This document shows positions 32,318 through 41,011 of a stretch of 64,000 bases of DNA, piece after piece (positions within the stretch are counted from its first letter, which is position 1; the number at the start of each line of letters is the position of its first letter). Source of the stretch: Mycobacterium sp. URHB0044 (GTDB lineage: Bacteria > Actinomycetota > Actinomycetes > Mycobacteriales > Mycobacteriaceae); assembly GCF_000620625.1 (NCBI RefSeq), contig NZ_JIAW01000005.1, positions 62,001 through 126,000 of the forward strand, given 5' to 3'. The position numbers and the translations under genes are program-made. The notes below the pieces were generated by a model. That model was not told where the DNA came from. It did no database searches and was given only the letters and a program-made list of their open reading frames with translations.

Positions 32318-32968
32318 CTAACGCAAGCGGTGCGCGCGCAGTACGACGTCATGCGTGTGTTGCGCACCGGCGCCGGCTGGCACGTCGCGCGGGCGACGCT
32401 CGTGGACGGTGACCTCCCAATCGTCGCCGAGCAGCGCGGCTACGTTGGGAGGCAGCACGTAGTCGTTCGGGTCGAACCCGCGGGCCTTGGCCTCTTCCAC
32501 GTCGATGTCGGCATGGTGCACGAACAGGAGAATTCCTCCCGGTGCGACAGCCTCGAGAAGCGCGCGTTCGGCATCCTTGCCCGGCGTACGCAGCAGAGCG
32601 GGGTACTGCGCGGATACGAGGTCGAACGCGCCAGGTGCGAGCGGCGCGTCCTCGATGCCCGACTGCAGCCACTCCACGTGCACTCCCGCGTCCTGGGCGC
32701 GCAGCGCCGCGCGGTCGAGTGCCACGCGCGAGACGTCCAGCGCCGTTACCTGCCAACCCCGACCGGCGAGCCAGACCGCGTCGCCACCCTCCCCGCAGCC
32801 GACGTCGAGCGCTCGGCCCGGTTGCAGCCCACTGACCTCGGTCACGAGCGCTCCATTGGGGCGACCGCTGAACATCTGCGCCGTGCTGGAGTACCGCTCG
32901 TCCCACTCGGCGGGGCTGTTGGTCATTGCGTCGCGGGCCGCGTGCCGCTCTGAAGGTGAACTCGTCAT
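32318..32968 (-). CDS. Class I SAM-dependent methyltransferase
   Basis: A 216-aa enzyme: EWDERYSSTAQMFSGRPNGA, RALDVGCGEGGDAVWLAGRG (SAM motif I), VTALDVSRVALDRAALRAQD (acidic motif II), DLVSAQYPALLRTP and a late GGILLFVHHADIDVEEAKAR. The group resembles thiol/tellurite-type (TehB-like) methyltransferases. ATG 32968 is preferred; a longer minus-strand frame to 34102 is antisense to the next gene. It is divergent from the acyltransferase-3 gene. The substrate is unknown. Confidence 0.87.
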   Translation of the reverse strand: MTSSPSERHAARDAMTNSPAEWDERYSSTAQMFSGRPNGALVTEVSGLQPGRALDVGCGEGGDAVWLAGRGWQVTALDVSRVALDRAALRAQDAGVHVEWLQSGIEDAPLAPGAFDLVSAQYPALLRTPGKDAERALLEAVAPGGILLFVHHADIDVEEAKARGFDPNDYVLPPNVAALLGDDWEVTVHERRPRDVPAGAGAQHTHDVVLRAHRLR

Positions 32969-33129
32969 CGTCACAGCCTGTCTCAACCTGCTGCGGCTGC
33001 GCCAATGGATTTGCCGATCTGGCAACAATCGCAAAACCGTTGTGCCGGAGGCACCGCCGGGGACCTCGACGGGGCGGACGGATAGTCTCGAATCCAGGAC
33101 GCAACCTGCATTCGTGAAGGGGCCGCTAC

Positions 33130-34470
33130 ATGGTGGGCGATCACACTCCTTCCTCGGCGTCGCCCGCTGCCCGTGACTCCACCACGCCGTCTCGCGAGTT
33201 GTCCGTCGACTTCTACCGGGTGCTTGCCATGGTGTTCGTCGTGAGCGGCCACTGGCTGGTCTCTGCCGTGACCTTCCGCGACGGTCGGTTCGGCAATGAC
33301 TATCCCCTCGTCGTGCTGCCCTGGACGCAGTGGTTGACGTTGCTCTTCCAAGTCGTGCCGGTGTTCTTCTTGGTGGGCGGTTACGCCAGCGCCGCGTCGT
33401 GGATGCATCAGCGCGAGGCCGGGTTTCAGCATGGGCAGGGTTGGGTGCGGAGCCGGCTGGGCGTGATCCTCGGACCGACCACCGCATACGTCCTGCTGGT
33501 GCTCGCCACCGTGGCGGTGCTGGGCTGGATCGGCGCCCCGGGCTCACGGCTGTCGTTCGGCGGATGGGCGGTCGCCATGCATCTGTGGTTCGTGCCGGTC
33601 TACCTCCTCGTCGTGCTGCTGACGCCGGTGGCCATGGCTGCACATCGACGATGGGGGTTGGCCGTGCCCGCCGTTCTGGCGCTTGCCGTGGCAGGCGTCG
33701 ACGGCGCCGCACGACTGGTCCCGGAAGTCGGGTTGGCCAACTACCTGCTGTGCTGGGCTGCGGTCTATCAGATCGGCATCTGTTGGCGCAGCGGCGCATT
33801 CGGCGGCCGACGGCCGATGGTGCTCGCCGCTTCGGCCGCCATCGTGGTTGCGGTCCTTCTGGCCACGGGCACCTACCCGATCGCGATGGTCGGGGCGCCG
33901 GGCGCGACCGCGCAGAACAACTTTCCGCCGACCGTGGCATTGCTCGCCTTCGCCGTGGCACAGTCCGGGCTGCTGATCGCCGTGGCGCCCGCGGTGACAC
34001 GCTGGTTGCGACGGTCGCGGTTGCGGCGGTTTCTCGCGGCGGCGAACCGAAACGTGATGGCGGTCTACCTGTGGCAGATGGTTCCCGTGGTCGTGGTCGC
34101 ACTCGTCGGCTATCCGACGGGCCTGCTTCCCCAGCCGGAACCCGGAACCGGGGCCTGGTGGCTATTCCGGCTGGCGTGGCTGGTGATCCTCGTGGCGGTC
34201 ACCGCAGTCGAACTGACACTGCTGTGGTTGGCACGGGCGGTGTTCAATCGGGCACTTCCCGCAGTCACCATTCCGTTGCCCGCGTGGACATCGGCACCGT
34301 TGCTCGTCGTCGGCACCGCGGTCGCTGCGCTGTCCCTGGCGTACTTCGCCGTCGAGGGTTTCGCGCCGTCCGGTCACTTTCCGACGACGCCCGCGTGGCT
34401 CTACGTTCTGGCGGTCGGTCTGGTCTGCGTGCGGGCGAAATCGGCCGCAGCCGAGCCCCAACGCTGCTAG
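33130..34470 (+). CDS. Membrane acyltransferase-3 family protein
   Basis: A 446-aa multi-pass membrane protein with about ten hydrophobic segments. The start SVDFYRVLAMVFVVSGHWLV carries the family RxxA...H pattern, followed by PVFFLVGGYASAASWMHQRE. Relatives O-acylate sugars, lipids or peptidoglycan. The end WLYVLAVGLVCVRAKSAAAE is the last helix. ATG 33130 is used. The next gene starts ten bases downstream. An envelope modification role is inferred. Confidence 0.87.
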   Translation: MVGDHTPSSASPAARDSTTPSRELSVDFYRVLAMVFVVSGHWLVSAVTFRDGRFGNDYPLVVLPWTQWLTLLFQVVPVFFLVGGYASAASWMHQREAGFQHGQGWVRSRLGVILGPTTAYVLLVLATVAVLGWIGAPGSRLSFGGWAVAMHLWFVPVYLLVVLLTPVAMAAHRRWGLAVPAVLALAVAGVDGAARLVPEVGLANYLLCWAAVYQIGICWRSGAFGGRRPMVLAASAAIVVAVLLATGTYPIAMVGAPGATAQNNFPPTVALLAFAVAQSGLLIAVAPAVTRWLRRSRLRRFLAAANRNVMAVYLWQMVPVVVVALVGYPTGLLPQPEPGTGAWWLFRLAWLVILVAVTAVELTLLWLARAVFNRALPAVTIPLPAWTSAPLLVVGTAVAALSLAYFAVEGFAPSGHFPTTPAWLYVLAVGLVCVRAKSAAAEPQRC

Positions 34471-34479
34471 CTTGCCGCC

Positions 34480-35136
34480 GTGGAACTGTTCTCACGTTGT
34501 TGGGCGGCGTTGCGCACTGCGGTCGCCGAACTCCCCGACGACGACTTCGCGCGGCCGTCCGGTTGTAGCGGCTGGCTCGTGCGGGACCTGGTGTGCCACC
34601 TGATCATCGACGCCCAGGACGTCCTCATCACCCTCGTCACACCCGCCGAGGCCGAACCGACCCGCGACGCGGCGACCTACTGGGTGGTCTCCGATGCCCC
34701 GCCGACTGGCGACGATCCGCTCGACGCGCTGATCGTCCGACTGGCCGCCGCATACGAAGAGCCGCGGCTGCTGAAGTTTCACTTCGACGACGTCGGATCT
34801 GCGGCCGGACGCGCCGCCGAACTCGCGGATCCGACGCTGCGCGTACGCACCCGCGGCGAGGTGCTGACCGCAGCCGACTACCTCACCGCCTACGTCCTGG
34901 AATGGACACTGCATCACCTCGACCTGACAGCGCATCTTCCCGCGATAGCGGGTCCGCCCGCGGAGGGACTGGCCCGCTCGCGCGAGCTGTTGGAGACGAT
35001 CGCCGGCGCGGCGTTCCCCGCGTCGTTGTCGGACGCGGATGCCCTGCTGATCGGTACCGGACGGCGCGCTCCGACCGATGCGGAGAAGGGCGCCCTGGGT
35101 GAGCTGACCGCGAAAGTTCCACTCGTCCTTGGCTAA
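34480..35136 (+). CDS. Maleylpyruvate isomerase-fold (mycothiol-type) protein
   Basis: A 218-aa four-helix protein: DDDFARPSGCSGWLVRDLVC and HLIIDAQDVLITLVT supply the first metal His, and AYVLEWTLHHLDLTAHLPA the others, the DinB/MDMPI metal-site arrangement. Actinobacterial members are thought to use mycothiol as thiol cofactor; many only share the N-terminal domain. It lies ten bases after the acyltransferase gene. A second protein of this type is encoded at 38767. Substrate unknown. Confidence 0.83.
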   Translation: MELFSRCWAALRTAVAELPDDDFARPSGCSGWLVRDLVCHLIIDAQDVLITLVTPAEAEPTRDAATYWVVSDAPPTGDDPLDALIVRLAAAYEEPRLLKFHFDDVGSAAGRAAELADPTLRVRTRGEVLTAADYLTAYVLEWTLHHLDLTAHLPAIAGPPAEGLARSRELLETIAGAAFPASLSDADALLIGTGRRAPTDAEKGALGELTAKVPLVLG

Positions 35137-35153
35137 TGGTGGTAGCACGGTGC

Positions 35154-35945
35154 CTAGTCGTCGAGGCTGCCCATGGTCATGTTGACGGTCGTCCCGGTCA
35201 GCCCGCTGGCCCGGTCGGAGGCCACGAATGCCGCCATGTTCGCCACCTCGTCGACCGTCATCAGCCGTCGAGCGTGGGTCTTGCTCGCGAGGAACTCTTG
35301 CCACTGGTCCCAGGTCATTCCCGATGCCTTGGCGCGTGGCTCGAAGGCATCCTTGATCGTGGGCGTTTCCGGCATGGCCTGTGGCCGCAGTCCCACTACG
35401 CGAATGCCACGGGGCGCGAGTTCGGCCGACAGGTCTCGCGTGAGCGCCTCCTTGGCGGCCATCGCGGGGCCGTAACCGCCTACCAAGGGGATGCCCGTCC
35501 GCGAGTGCAGCGCGGTAACGGTCATGATCACCCCCGACCCGTTGGCGACCATGTGGCGCGCCGCCGCACGCGCGGTCAAGAAGTACGACGTCGTGTACGT
35601 CGCGACCGGCAGGGCGAACTGCTCGACGTCCAGATCGCTCAGCGGGATGCCCAGAATCCCGGCGTTGGGGATGCCGATCGCGTTGAGCGAGATGTCGACG
35701 CGACCAACCGCGTCGATCACGGACCGCAGATGCGCGTCGATGGCGTGTTCGTCGAGCGCGTCCACCGCCGCGGCTGCGGCCGAGCCGCCGGCCGAGGCGA
35801 TGTCCTTGGCGACGACTTCGACGGGTCCGAGGTGACGTCCGGTGAGGAAGACGCGGGCCCCCTCGGTCGCGAAGGCCCGCGCGACGGCACCGCCGATCGC
35901 GCCGCCTGCTCCGTAGATCACGGCGACCTTGTCCTCCAGCAACAT
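35154..35945 (-). CDS. Atypical SDR without canonical YxxxK
   Basis: A 263-aa SDR: KVAVIYGAGGAIGGAVARAF is the nucleotide motif, GRVDISLNAIGIPNAGILGI the Asn region, and GVIMTVTALHSRTGIPLVGG the Ser strand. Where YxxxK is expected the sequence is GGYGPAMAAKEALTRDLSAE: the Lys is seven residues from the Tyr, three more than usual. The gene may be an inactive or divergent group member. ATG 35945 is set by the fold. It converges with the previous gene and is divergent from the sigma factor gene. Confidence 0.82.
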   Translation of the reverse strand: MLLEDKVAVIYGAGGAIGGAVARAFATEGARVFLTGRHLGPVEVVAKDIASAGGSAAAAAVDALDEHAIDAHLRSVIDAVGRVDISLNAIGIPNAGILGIPLSDLDVEQFALPVATYTTSYFLTARAAARHMVANGSGVIMTVTALHSRTGIPLVGGYGPAMAAKEALTRDLSAELAPRGIRVVGLRPQAMPETPTIKDAFEPRAKASGMTWDQWQEFLASKTHARRLMTVDEVANMAAFVASDRASGLTGTTVNMTMGSLDD

Positions 35946-36105
35946 TCGCCTGCTCCCTTCTGCACGCTGGGTGATCCCCACGCGGTTGATGATGTAGGCA
36001 CCGGGTCGTCGGAAAATTGGGCGCTGAAGAACCGCCCAGTTCGCTCCGAGGGCGGTGTCTGTACCTGAAGAGTGAGACACGGGGCCGGAAGGGAGGTGAC
36101 GCGCG

Positions 36106-37116
36106 GTGGAACTCGCGACTGCGGAGTTGATCACGAGGGCCAGGGCGGGCGACGGCGCCGCATTCCGCGAGCTGACAGTGCCTCATCAGCGGGAGCTGCA
36201 GGTGCACTGCTACCGAATGCTCGGCTCGTTGCAAGACGCCGAGGAAGCCCTTCAGGACACCCTGCTCGCCGCGTGGCAGGGCCTCGACGGATTCGAGGGA
36301 CGGGCTTCGCTGCGCACCTGGCTCTACCGGATCGCCACCAACCGGTGCCTCAACGCGCGTCGAGCGTCGAGTCGACGTCCTGCCCAGGAGTGGAACGTGC
36401 CCAAGGTGGAACCGCCCGAACCGACCCGGCTCGGCGAAGTGGTCTGGCTGGAGCCGTATCCAGACGACCTGCTCGAAGGGGTGATCGACAGGCCACTCGG
36501 GCCGGCGGCCCGATACGAGCAAGTCGAGGCCATCTCCCTGGCGTTCGTGACCGCTCTGCAGGTCCTGCCGCCCCGCCAAGTCGCCGTTCTGGTCCTGCGC
36601 GACGTCCTCGGATTCCACGCTCTGGAGGTCGCCGACATCCTGGACTCGAGCGTCGATTCGGTCAACAGTGCCCTCAAACGGGCCCGCGCCGGCCTACGCA
36701 AACTCCCGTCCGACGACGGCGCACCGCCGCCCATCCCCCACTCGCCTGCCGAGGATCGGCTCGTCGCCAAGTTCGTCCGGGCCTGGGAGGCGGCAGATCT
36801 CGACGCACTCGTCGCGCTGCTGTCCGACGACGTCTTCATCTCGATGCCGCCGATCCCCTTCGAATACGAAGGGCGAGACGTTGCTGCCCGCTTCTGCGCC
36901 AGCATCTTCCGCGCGGGCCGAAGGTTCGACCTGGTGCCGACGCGGGCCAACGGGCAACCGGCGTTCGGGGCGTACGTGCAGTCCCCCAACGGCATCAGCC
37001 ACGGCACCGGCCTCTACGTCCTCGCTCTCGCCGGTGACCGAATCAGCGCCATGACCCGATTCGACAACGGCGTGCTCCCATCGTTCGGGTTGCCGCGCTC
37101 GATCCCGAGCCGGTAG
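36106..37116 (+). CDS. ECF sigma factor with C-terminal SnoaL domain (SigG/SigX5 type)
   Basis: A 336-aa sigma factor. Region 2 spans about 10-100 (RARAGDGAAFRELTVPHQRE, GSLQDAEEALQDTLLAAWQG, SLRTWLYRIATNRCLNARRA). Region 4 is about 150-205 (LPPRQVAVLVLRDVLGFHAL, DILDSSVDSVNSALKRARAG). Residues 220-330 form a SnoaL/NTF2-like domain (WEAADLDALVALLSDDVFIS), which in this subgroup replaces a separate anti-sigma factor. GTG 36106 has a GGGAGGTGA site. It is the only sigma factor in the window and may drive the genes downstream. Confidence 0.9.
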   Translation: MELATAELITRARAGDGAAFRELTVPHQRELQVHCYRMLGSLQDAEEALQDTLLAAWQGLDGFEGRASLRTWLYRIATNRCLNARRASSRRPAQEWNVPKVEPPEPTRLGEVVWLEPYPDDLLEGVIDRPLGPAARYEQVEAISLAFVTALQVLPPRQVAVLVLRDVLGFHALEVADILDSSVDSVNSALKRARAGLRKLPSDDGAPPPIPHSPAEDRLVAKFVRAWEAADLDALVALLSDDVFISMPPIPFEYEGRDVAARFCASIFRAGRRFDLVPTRANGQPAFGAYVQSPNGISHGTGLYVLALAGDRISAMTRFDNGVLPSFGLPRSIPSR

Positions 37117-37119
37117 CGG

Positions 37120-37557
37120 TCACCCGCTGCGCAGGAAGGTTGCGAGTTGCTCGAAGGTGAGCGTCCATCCGTTGTGGAAATTGTCGAATTCCTCTGGGGG
37201 AAGGAGGGAATGCTCGATGGACATCAGTGTCTCGTCGTCGCCGAACGGTTCGAAGGCCACGTTTACGACACTGGCCGCCGTCGGGTCCTGCCAGTCCGAG
37301 TTGCTCCACGTGAAGCGCAGCAGCTTCGGACGGTCGATGGTCAGGAAGCGTCCGACGATCAGAACGCGAGTGCCGGAATTGTCGACGTCGAAGCGGACGC
37401 TCCCACCGACGCGGGGCTCCACCTCGACGGCAAGCACCTCGACGGGCCGTGGACACATCCAGTCCGCCAACGCTTCCGGATCGAGCCATTGCTCGAACAC
37501 CACGTCGGGCGCCGCGGGCATGACGCGTTGCAGCCGGACCGTCGCCGCATCGTTCAT
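37120..37557 (-). CDS. SRPBCC (AHSA1-type) protein
   Basis: A 145-aa Bet v 1-fold protein: VRLQRVMPAAPDVVFEQWLDPEALADWMCP, then VGGSVRFDVDNSGTRVLIVG and SLLPPEEFDNFHNGWTLTFEQL. It matches the AHSA1 group linked to ArsR regulators. Its ATG overlaps the ArsR stop by four bases, so the two are coupled. It converges with the sigma factor gene. Ligand unknown. Confidence 0.86.
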   Translation of the reverse strand: MNDAATVRLQRVMPAAPDVVFEQWLDPEALADWMCPRPVEVLAVEVEPRVGGSVRFDVDNSGTRVLIVGRFLTIDRPKLLRFTWSNSDWQDPTAASVVNVAFEPFGDDETLMSIEHSLLPPEEFDNFHNGWTLTFEQLATFLRSG

Positions 37558-37886
37558 GGTGCCCGCCGCTTGCGGCGCAGTCGCGCGGACAACGCGTCGG
37601 CACGGGTCGACCAGAAGTCCGTCTGTTCGTTGATCCACTGCTCGGCCATCGTCAATCCGCCCGGCTGCAGGGAAAGCCAGTGCTCGCGGCCGCGCACCTC
37701 GCGTCGAACCAGTCCCGCCGATTCCAGCACGCCGACGTGGCGTGACACGCCGGCGAACGTCATCGGTAGCGGAGCGGCCAGGTCGGTGATGCGGGCGTCA
37801 CCCTGGCGCAGCGTCTCCAATAGTCGGCGGCGGGTCGGATCGGCGAGCGCCGCGTACGCCCGATCCAACACCTGATCTTCAACCAT
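37554..37886 (-). CDS. ArsR family transcriptional regulator
   Basis: A 110-aa winged-helix protein: AYAALADPTRRRLLETLRQG, ITDLAAPLPMTFAGVSRHVG (recognition helix) and VRREVRGREHWLSLQPGGLT (wing). No metal-binding Cys pair. It is the first gene of an ArsR-SRPBCC pair, parallel to 6895-7682. A TTCAAC-N6-GTTGAA repeat 48 bp upstream is a likely operator shared with the DUF899 gene on the other strand. Confidence 0.87.
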   Translation of the reverse strand: MVEDQVLDRAYAALADPTRRRLLETLRQGDARITDLAAPLPMTFAGVSRHVGVLESAGLVRREVRGREHWLSLQPGGLTMAEQWINEQTDFWSTRADALSARLRRKRRAP

Positions 37887-37933
37887 TCTGTTGACTATAG
37901 CCGGTCGCCCATGATGTGCTGAACCTAGGAACG

Positions 37934-37951
37934 TTCAACTGCAATGTTGAA
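37934..37951. promoter_or_regulatory. ArsR-type operator
   Basis: TTCAAC-TGCAAT-GTTGAA is an exact inverted repeat (6-bp arms) between the divergent ArsR and DUF899 genes. An ArsR dimer bound here could control both. Confidence 0.65.
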
Positions 37952-38020
37952 TACCGCCGAGGAAGGCTGAAACTGCCTGCCGTGGCAATCCCGTTGCAGC
38001 AGAAGGGAAGGATAAAACGC

Positions 38021-38770
38021 ATGACGACACCCTCGATCGTGTCGGCGCAGGACTGGGAGGCCGCGCGTCAGGATCTGCTGGTCAAGGAGAAGGAGTTGAC
38101 CCACGCGCGCGACGCGCTGGCCGCGATGCGGCGGCGGATGCCATGGACGCCGGTCGAGAAGCGGTATGAGTTCGAGGGAGCCGAAGGCAAGATGAGCCTG
38201 CTCGACCTCTTCGCGGGCCGTCGTCAGCTGATCGTCTACCGCGCGTTCTTCCAGCCCGACGTTCACGGCTGGCCCGAACATGCCTGTGTGGGCTGTTCTC
38301 TGATGGCTGACCACGTCGGAAACCTTGCGCACCTCAACGCCCGCGACACCACGTTCGTCTACGCCTCCCCCGCACCCCAAGCCGACATCGAACGGGTGAA
38401 GGCGCGGATGGGCTGGGAACACATCCCGTGGTTCACCATCACAGACGACTTCGACAAGGACTTCGACTGCGACGAGTGGCACGGCACCAACGCGTTCATC
38501 CGGGATGACGACGGCAACGTGTTCCGCACCTACTTCATCAACAACCGTGGCGACGAGGTGTTCGTCAACACCTGGAGCCTCCTCGACATGACGGCCCTAG
38601 GACGTCAAGAGGCCTGGGAGGACTCGCCGCAGGGGTACCCGCAGACCCCGCCGTACGAATGGTGGTGCTGGCACGACGAATACGGCCAGCACGCGCCGTC
38701 GCGGTGGTTCGGCGACCCCGACCCCAACGACCCCAATGATCAACGTCCACCGCGTCGGGTCGACGCATGA
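38021..38770 (+). CDS. DUF899 family thioredoxin-like protein
   Basis: A 249-aa protein of the DUF899 family: KEKELTHARDALAAMRRRMP, WTPVEKRYEFEGAEGKMSLL and the thioredoxin-like ACVGCSLMADHVGNLAHLNA with a CxxC motif (Cys-Val-Gly-Cys). Late parts are GTNAFIRDDDGNVFRTYFIN and NTWSLLDMTALGRQEAWEDS. The role of DUF899 is unclear. ATG 38021 is selected by family alignment. Its stop overlaps the next ATG by four bases. A paralogue follows at 39454. Confidence 0.87.
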   Translation: MTTPSIVSAQDWEAARQDLLVKEKELTHARDALAAMRRRMPWTPVEKRYEFEGAEGKMSLLDLFAGRRQLIVYRAFFQPDVHGWPEHACVGCSLMADHVGNLAHLNARDTTFVYASPAPQADIERVKARMGWEHIPWFTITDDFDKDFDCDEWHGTNAFIRDDDGNVFRTYFINNRGDEVFVNTWSLLDMTALGRQEAWEDSPQGYPQTPPYEWWCWHDEYGQHAPSRWFGDPDPNDPNDQRPPRRVDA

Positions 38771-39441
38771 CCGACATGGCGGTCGCCGACCCCGTTCGGA
38801 TCGCGCGGCTCTATCAGGAGACGCGTGAACGCGTCGTCGCGTTGATCACCGGACCCAGCGCGGTGTGGAGCACGCCCGTTGGAGCCTGTCCCGGCTGGTC
38901 GGTGCGCGACGTGGTGGCGCATCTGACGGGAGTCGCCGAGGATTCCGTGAATGGACGTCTGAACGGACCGCCCACCGACGAGGAGACCGCAGCCCAGGTC
39001 GCCCGGTTCGGCGACCGAGACGTCAGCGAGATCCTGGCGGTGTGGACCGACGCCGCCGCTCGGATGGACCGCATGGCGGAGACCACGGGGCTGCGACCGC
39101 CACTGGGTGACATCACGAGTCACGAGCACGACATCCGCGAAGCCCTCGGCCGGCCCGGGGCCCGGGACTCGGAGGCGGTCTGGCATTCCTCGGACCAGTT
39201 ACTCGCCAACCTTCGGACGCCGGTGGCGCTGCGCGTGACGGTGGAAGACGGGACATATCGCAGTGGACCAGACGATGGCGTCGAGATAGGGCTGCGCACA
39301 ACCCGATTCGAAGCCCTCCGCTGGCGAACGGGGCGCCGCAGCCCCGCCCAACTCGCCGCCATGGACTGGTCGGGCGACCCCACGCCGGTACTCGCCCACC
39401 TCTGCCTGTTCGGTCCTGCCGGCGCCGACTTCGTCGACTGA
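38767..39441 (+). CDS. Maleylpyruvate isomerase-fold protein
   Basis: A 224-aa protein: PVRIARLYQETRERVVALIT, PVGACPGWSVRDVVAHLTGV (first metal His) and DITSHEHDIREALGRPGARD (His-Glu-His). This is the MDMPI/TIGR03083-like arrangement for metal and mycothiol use. It sits between two DUF899 genes, overlapping the first by four bases and 12 bp before the second, so the three form one operon. Substrate unknown. Confidence 0.85.
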   Translation: MTDMAVADPVRIARLYQETRERVVALITGPSAVWSTPVGACPGWSVRDVVAHLTGVAEDSVNGRLNGPPTDEETAAQVARFGDRDVSEILAVWTDAAARMDRMAETTGLRPPLGDITSHEHDIREALGRPGARDSEAVWHSSDQLLANLRTPVALRVTVEDGTYRSGPDDGVEIGLRTTRFEALRWRTGRRSPAQLAAMDWSGDPTPVLAHLCLFGPAGADFVD

Positions 39442-39453
39442 GAGGAGCACACC

Positions 39454-40200
39454 GTGCCGCACGAGTCCAACGCACCGAGCATGCCCGCGGCCGTCGACCG
39501 AGCCACCTTCCAGGCCGAACTGGATCGGCTGCGGGTTCGGGAGAAGGCGCACACCCGCGAAGGCGACGCCATCGCTGCGGCGCGACGTCGCCTGCCCATG
39601 GTCGAGGTGGACGCCAACCTGGAGCTCGTCGGGCCTCGCGGCCCGCTCACCCTGCTCGATGCGTTCGAGGGGCGCCGACAACTCATTGCGTACTACTTCA
39701 TGTGGCACCGCGGCCATCCCGCCGCCGAGCAGTGCGAAGGCTGCACCTGGTGCACGACTCACGTCGCGGAACTGTCGTACCTGCATTCGCGTGACATCAC
39801 GTATGCCGTCTTGTGCCAGGGCCCGTACGACGAAAGCCGCCGCTACCGCGACTTCATGGGCTGGGACGTGCCGTGGTACTCGGCGCAACCTTCCCTGGCC
39901 GCGCTACTCGTCGGCCGCCAAATCGGACTGATGCACCTGGTGTGCTATCTGCGCGTCGGCGACCGCGTCTTCCAGACTTACTGGACGAACTACCGGGGCG
40001 TCGAGGCGATGGACTACAGCTTCGCGCTGATGGACCTCACCGTGTACGGACGCCAAGAGATGTGGGAGGACTCGCCGCCCGGCTGGCCGATCCGCCCCGT
40101 CGCCAACAACGCCGAACGCGTCCGCACGAACGGGCGCCCGATCGCCCAGTGGTCACGGCTGGAAGCCGGGCGCTCCGACGACCTCACCGGCAGGCTCTGA
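39454..40200 (+). CDS. DUF899 family thioredoxin-like protein (second copy)
   Basis: A 248-aa DUF899 paralogue: DRATFQAELDRLRVREKAHT, LPMVEVDANLELVGPRGPLT and CEGCTWCTTHVAELSYLHSR with the motif Cys-Glu-Gly-Cys. The end ALMDLTVYGRQEMWEDSPPG matches the first copy (TALGRQEAWEDSPQGYP). Only the family core is alike, so the duplication is old. GTG 39454 is the start. It is the last gene of the DUF899-MDMPI-DUF899 operon. Confidence 0.85.
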   Translation: MPHESNAPSMPAAVDRATFQAELDRLRVREKAHTREGDAIAAARRRLPMVEVDANLELVGPRGPLTLLDAFEGRRQLIAYYFMWHRGHPAAEQCEGCTWCTTHVAELSYLHSRDITYAVLCQGPYDESRRYRDFMGWDVPWYSAQPSLAALLVGRQIGLMHLVCYLRVGDRVFQTYWTNYRGVEAMDYSFALMDLTVYGRQEMWEDSPPGWPIRPVANNAERVRTNGRPIAQWSRLEAGRSDDLTGRL

Positions 40201-40261
40201 ACGCCAGCCTTGCCGCCGGTTTTCGCGGTGCAGACACGCCGACCGCCATACAGTTCGTGAC

Positions 40262-40978
40262 GTGGCGAAGGCGAGCCCGTCCGGCGACGTGATCCAGCTT
40301 TCCGCTGATCACGTCGGGGACACGGTTGCCCAGCTCGAACGCCGCATCGACGCACGGTTCGGCGAACGGGGGCTGACGAAGGCGGCACGTGACCTCGGTG
40401 ACCTGGTGGCGTTGGCGCGCAGCGAGGCCGGCGAGTCCCGCGACCGCCTACGCCGCACCACGTTGACTGCGCGCACGATCAGCATCGCGATCATTGCGGC
40501 GACGCTGTTTCTGCTGGCCCTCAGCCTGCGGCCGGCGGTCACCGATGGGCTGGCCGAGCCGACGGGGTGGGTGCCGCTGGCCGAGAGCGTCGTCAACGAC
40601 GTCGTCTTCGTCGTGATCGCGGTGTTGTTCCTGTGGGCATTTCCCGAGCGGTTGGAACGGCGCTCCCTGCTGCGGCTGCTGCACCGGCTGCGCTCGTTGG
40701 CCCACGTCATCGACATGCATCAGCTCTCCAAGGACCCAGAGCAAGTCAGCCCGGGCTACACGCCGACCGCGCAAAGCGTGCGGCACGGCCTCGACGCCGA
40801 CCAGATGCGCTACTACCTCGGCTACTGCTCGGAGATGCTCAGTCTCACCGCCAAGACCGCGGCGCTGTGTGCCGAGCACAGCACCGACGGCGTCGTATTG
40901 GAGACCATCTCCACCATCGAGACCCTGACCACCGAGCTGTCGAACAAGATTTGGCAGAAGATCTCGCTGCTCCCCTGA
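40262..40978 (+). CDS. Membrane protein of unknown function
   Basis: A 238-aa protein with two hydrophobic segments: ISIAIIAATLFLLALSLRPAV (about 73-93) and VVNDVVFVVIAVLFLWAFPE (about 109-128). The N-terminal part has a coiled stretch VAQLERRIDARFGERGLTKAA. The C-terminal half is helical with YYLGYCSEMLSLTAKTAALC. No family is recognised. GTG 40262 is the start. Orientation and function cannot be stated. Confidence 0.7.
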   Translation: MAKASPSGDVIQLSADHVGDTVAQLERRIDARFGERGLTKAARDLGDLVALARSEAGESRDRLRRTTLTARTISIAIIAATLFLLALSLRPAVTDGLAEPTGWVPLAESVVNDVVFVVIAVLFLWAFPERLERRSLLRLLHRLRSLAHVIDMHQLSKDPEQVSPGYTPTAQSVRHGLDADQMRYYLGYCSEMLSLTAKTAALCAEHSTDGVVLETISTIETLTTELSNKIWQKISLLP

Positions 40979-41011
40979 TGGCGTCGCACGCGGCATGGCA
41001 CGATTTCGCAC

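Noticed and set aside
32318..34102. 594-residue frame in front of the methyltransferase
   Set aside because: The extra 378 residues are antisense to the acyltransferase-3 gene; the enzyme begins at ATG 32968.
34492..36618. 708-codon minus-strand frame across two genes
   Set aside because: It lies out of frame with the SDR gene and antisense to the maleylpyruvate-isomerase and sigma genes, without family features.
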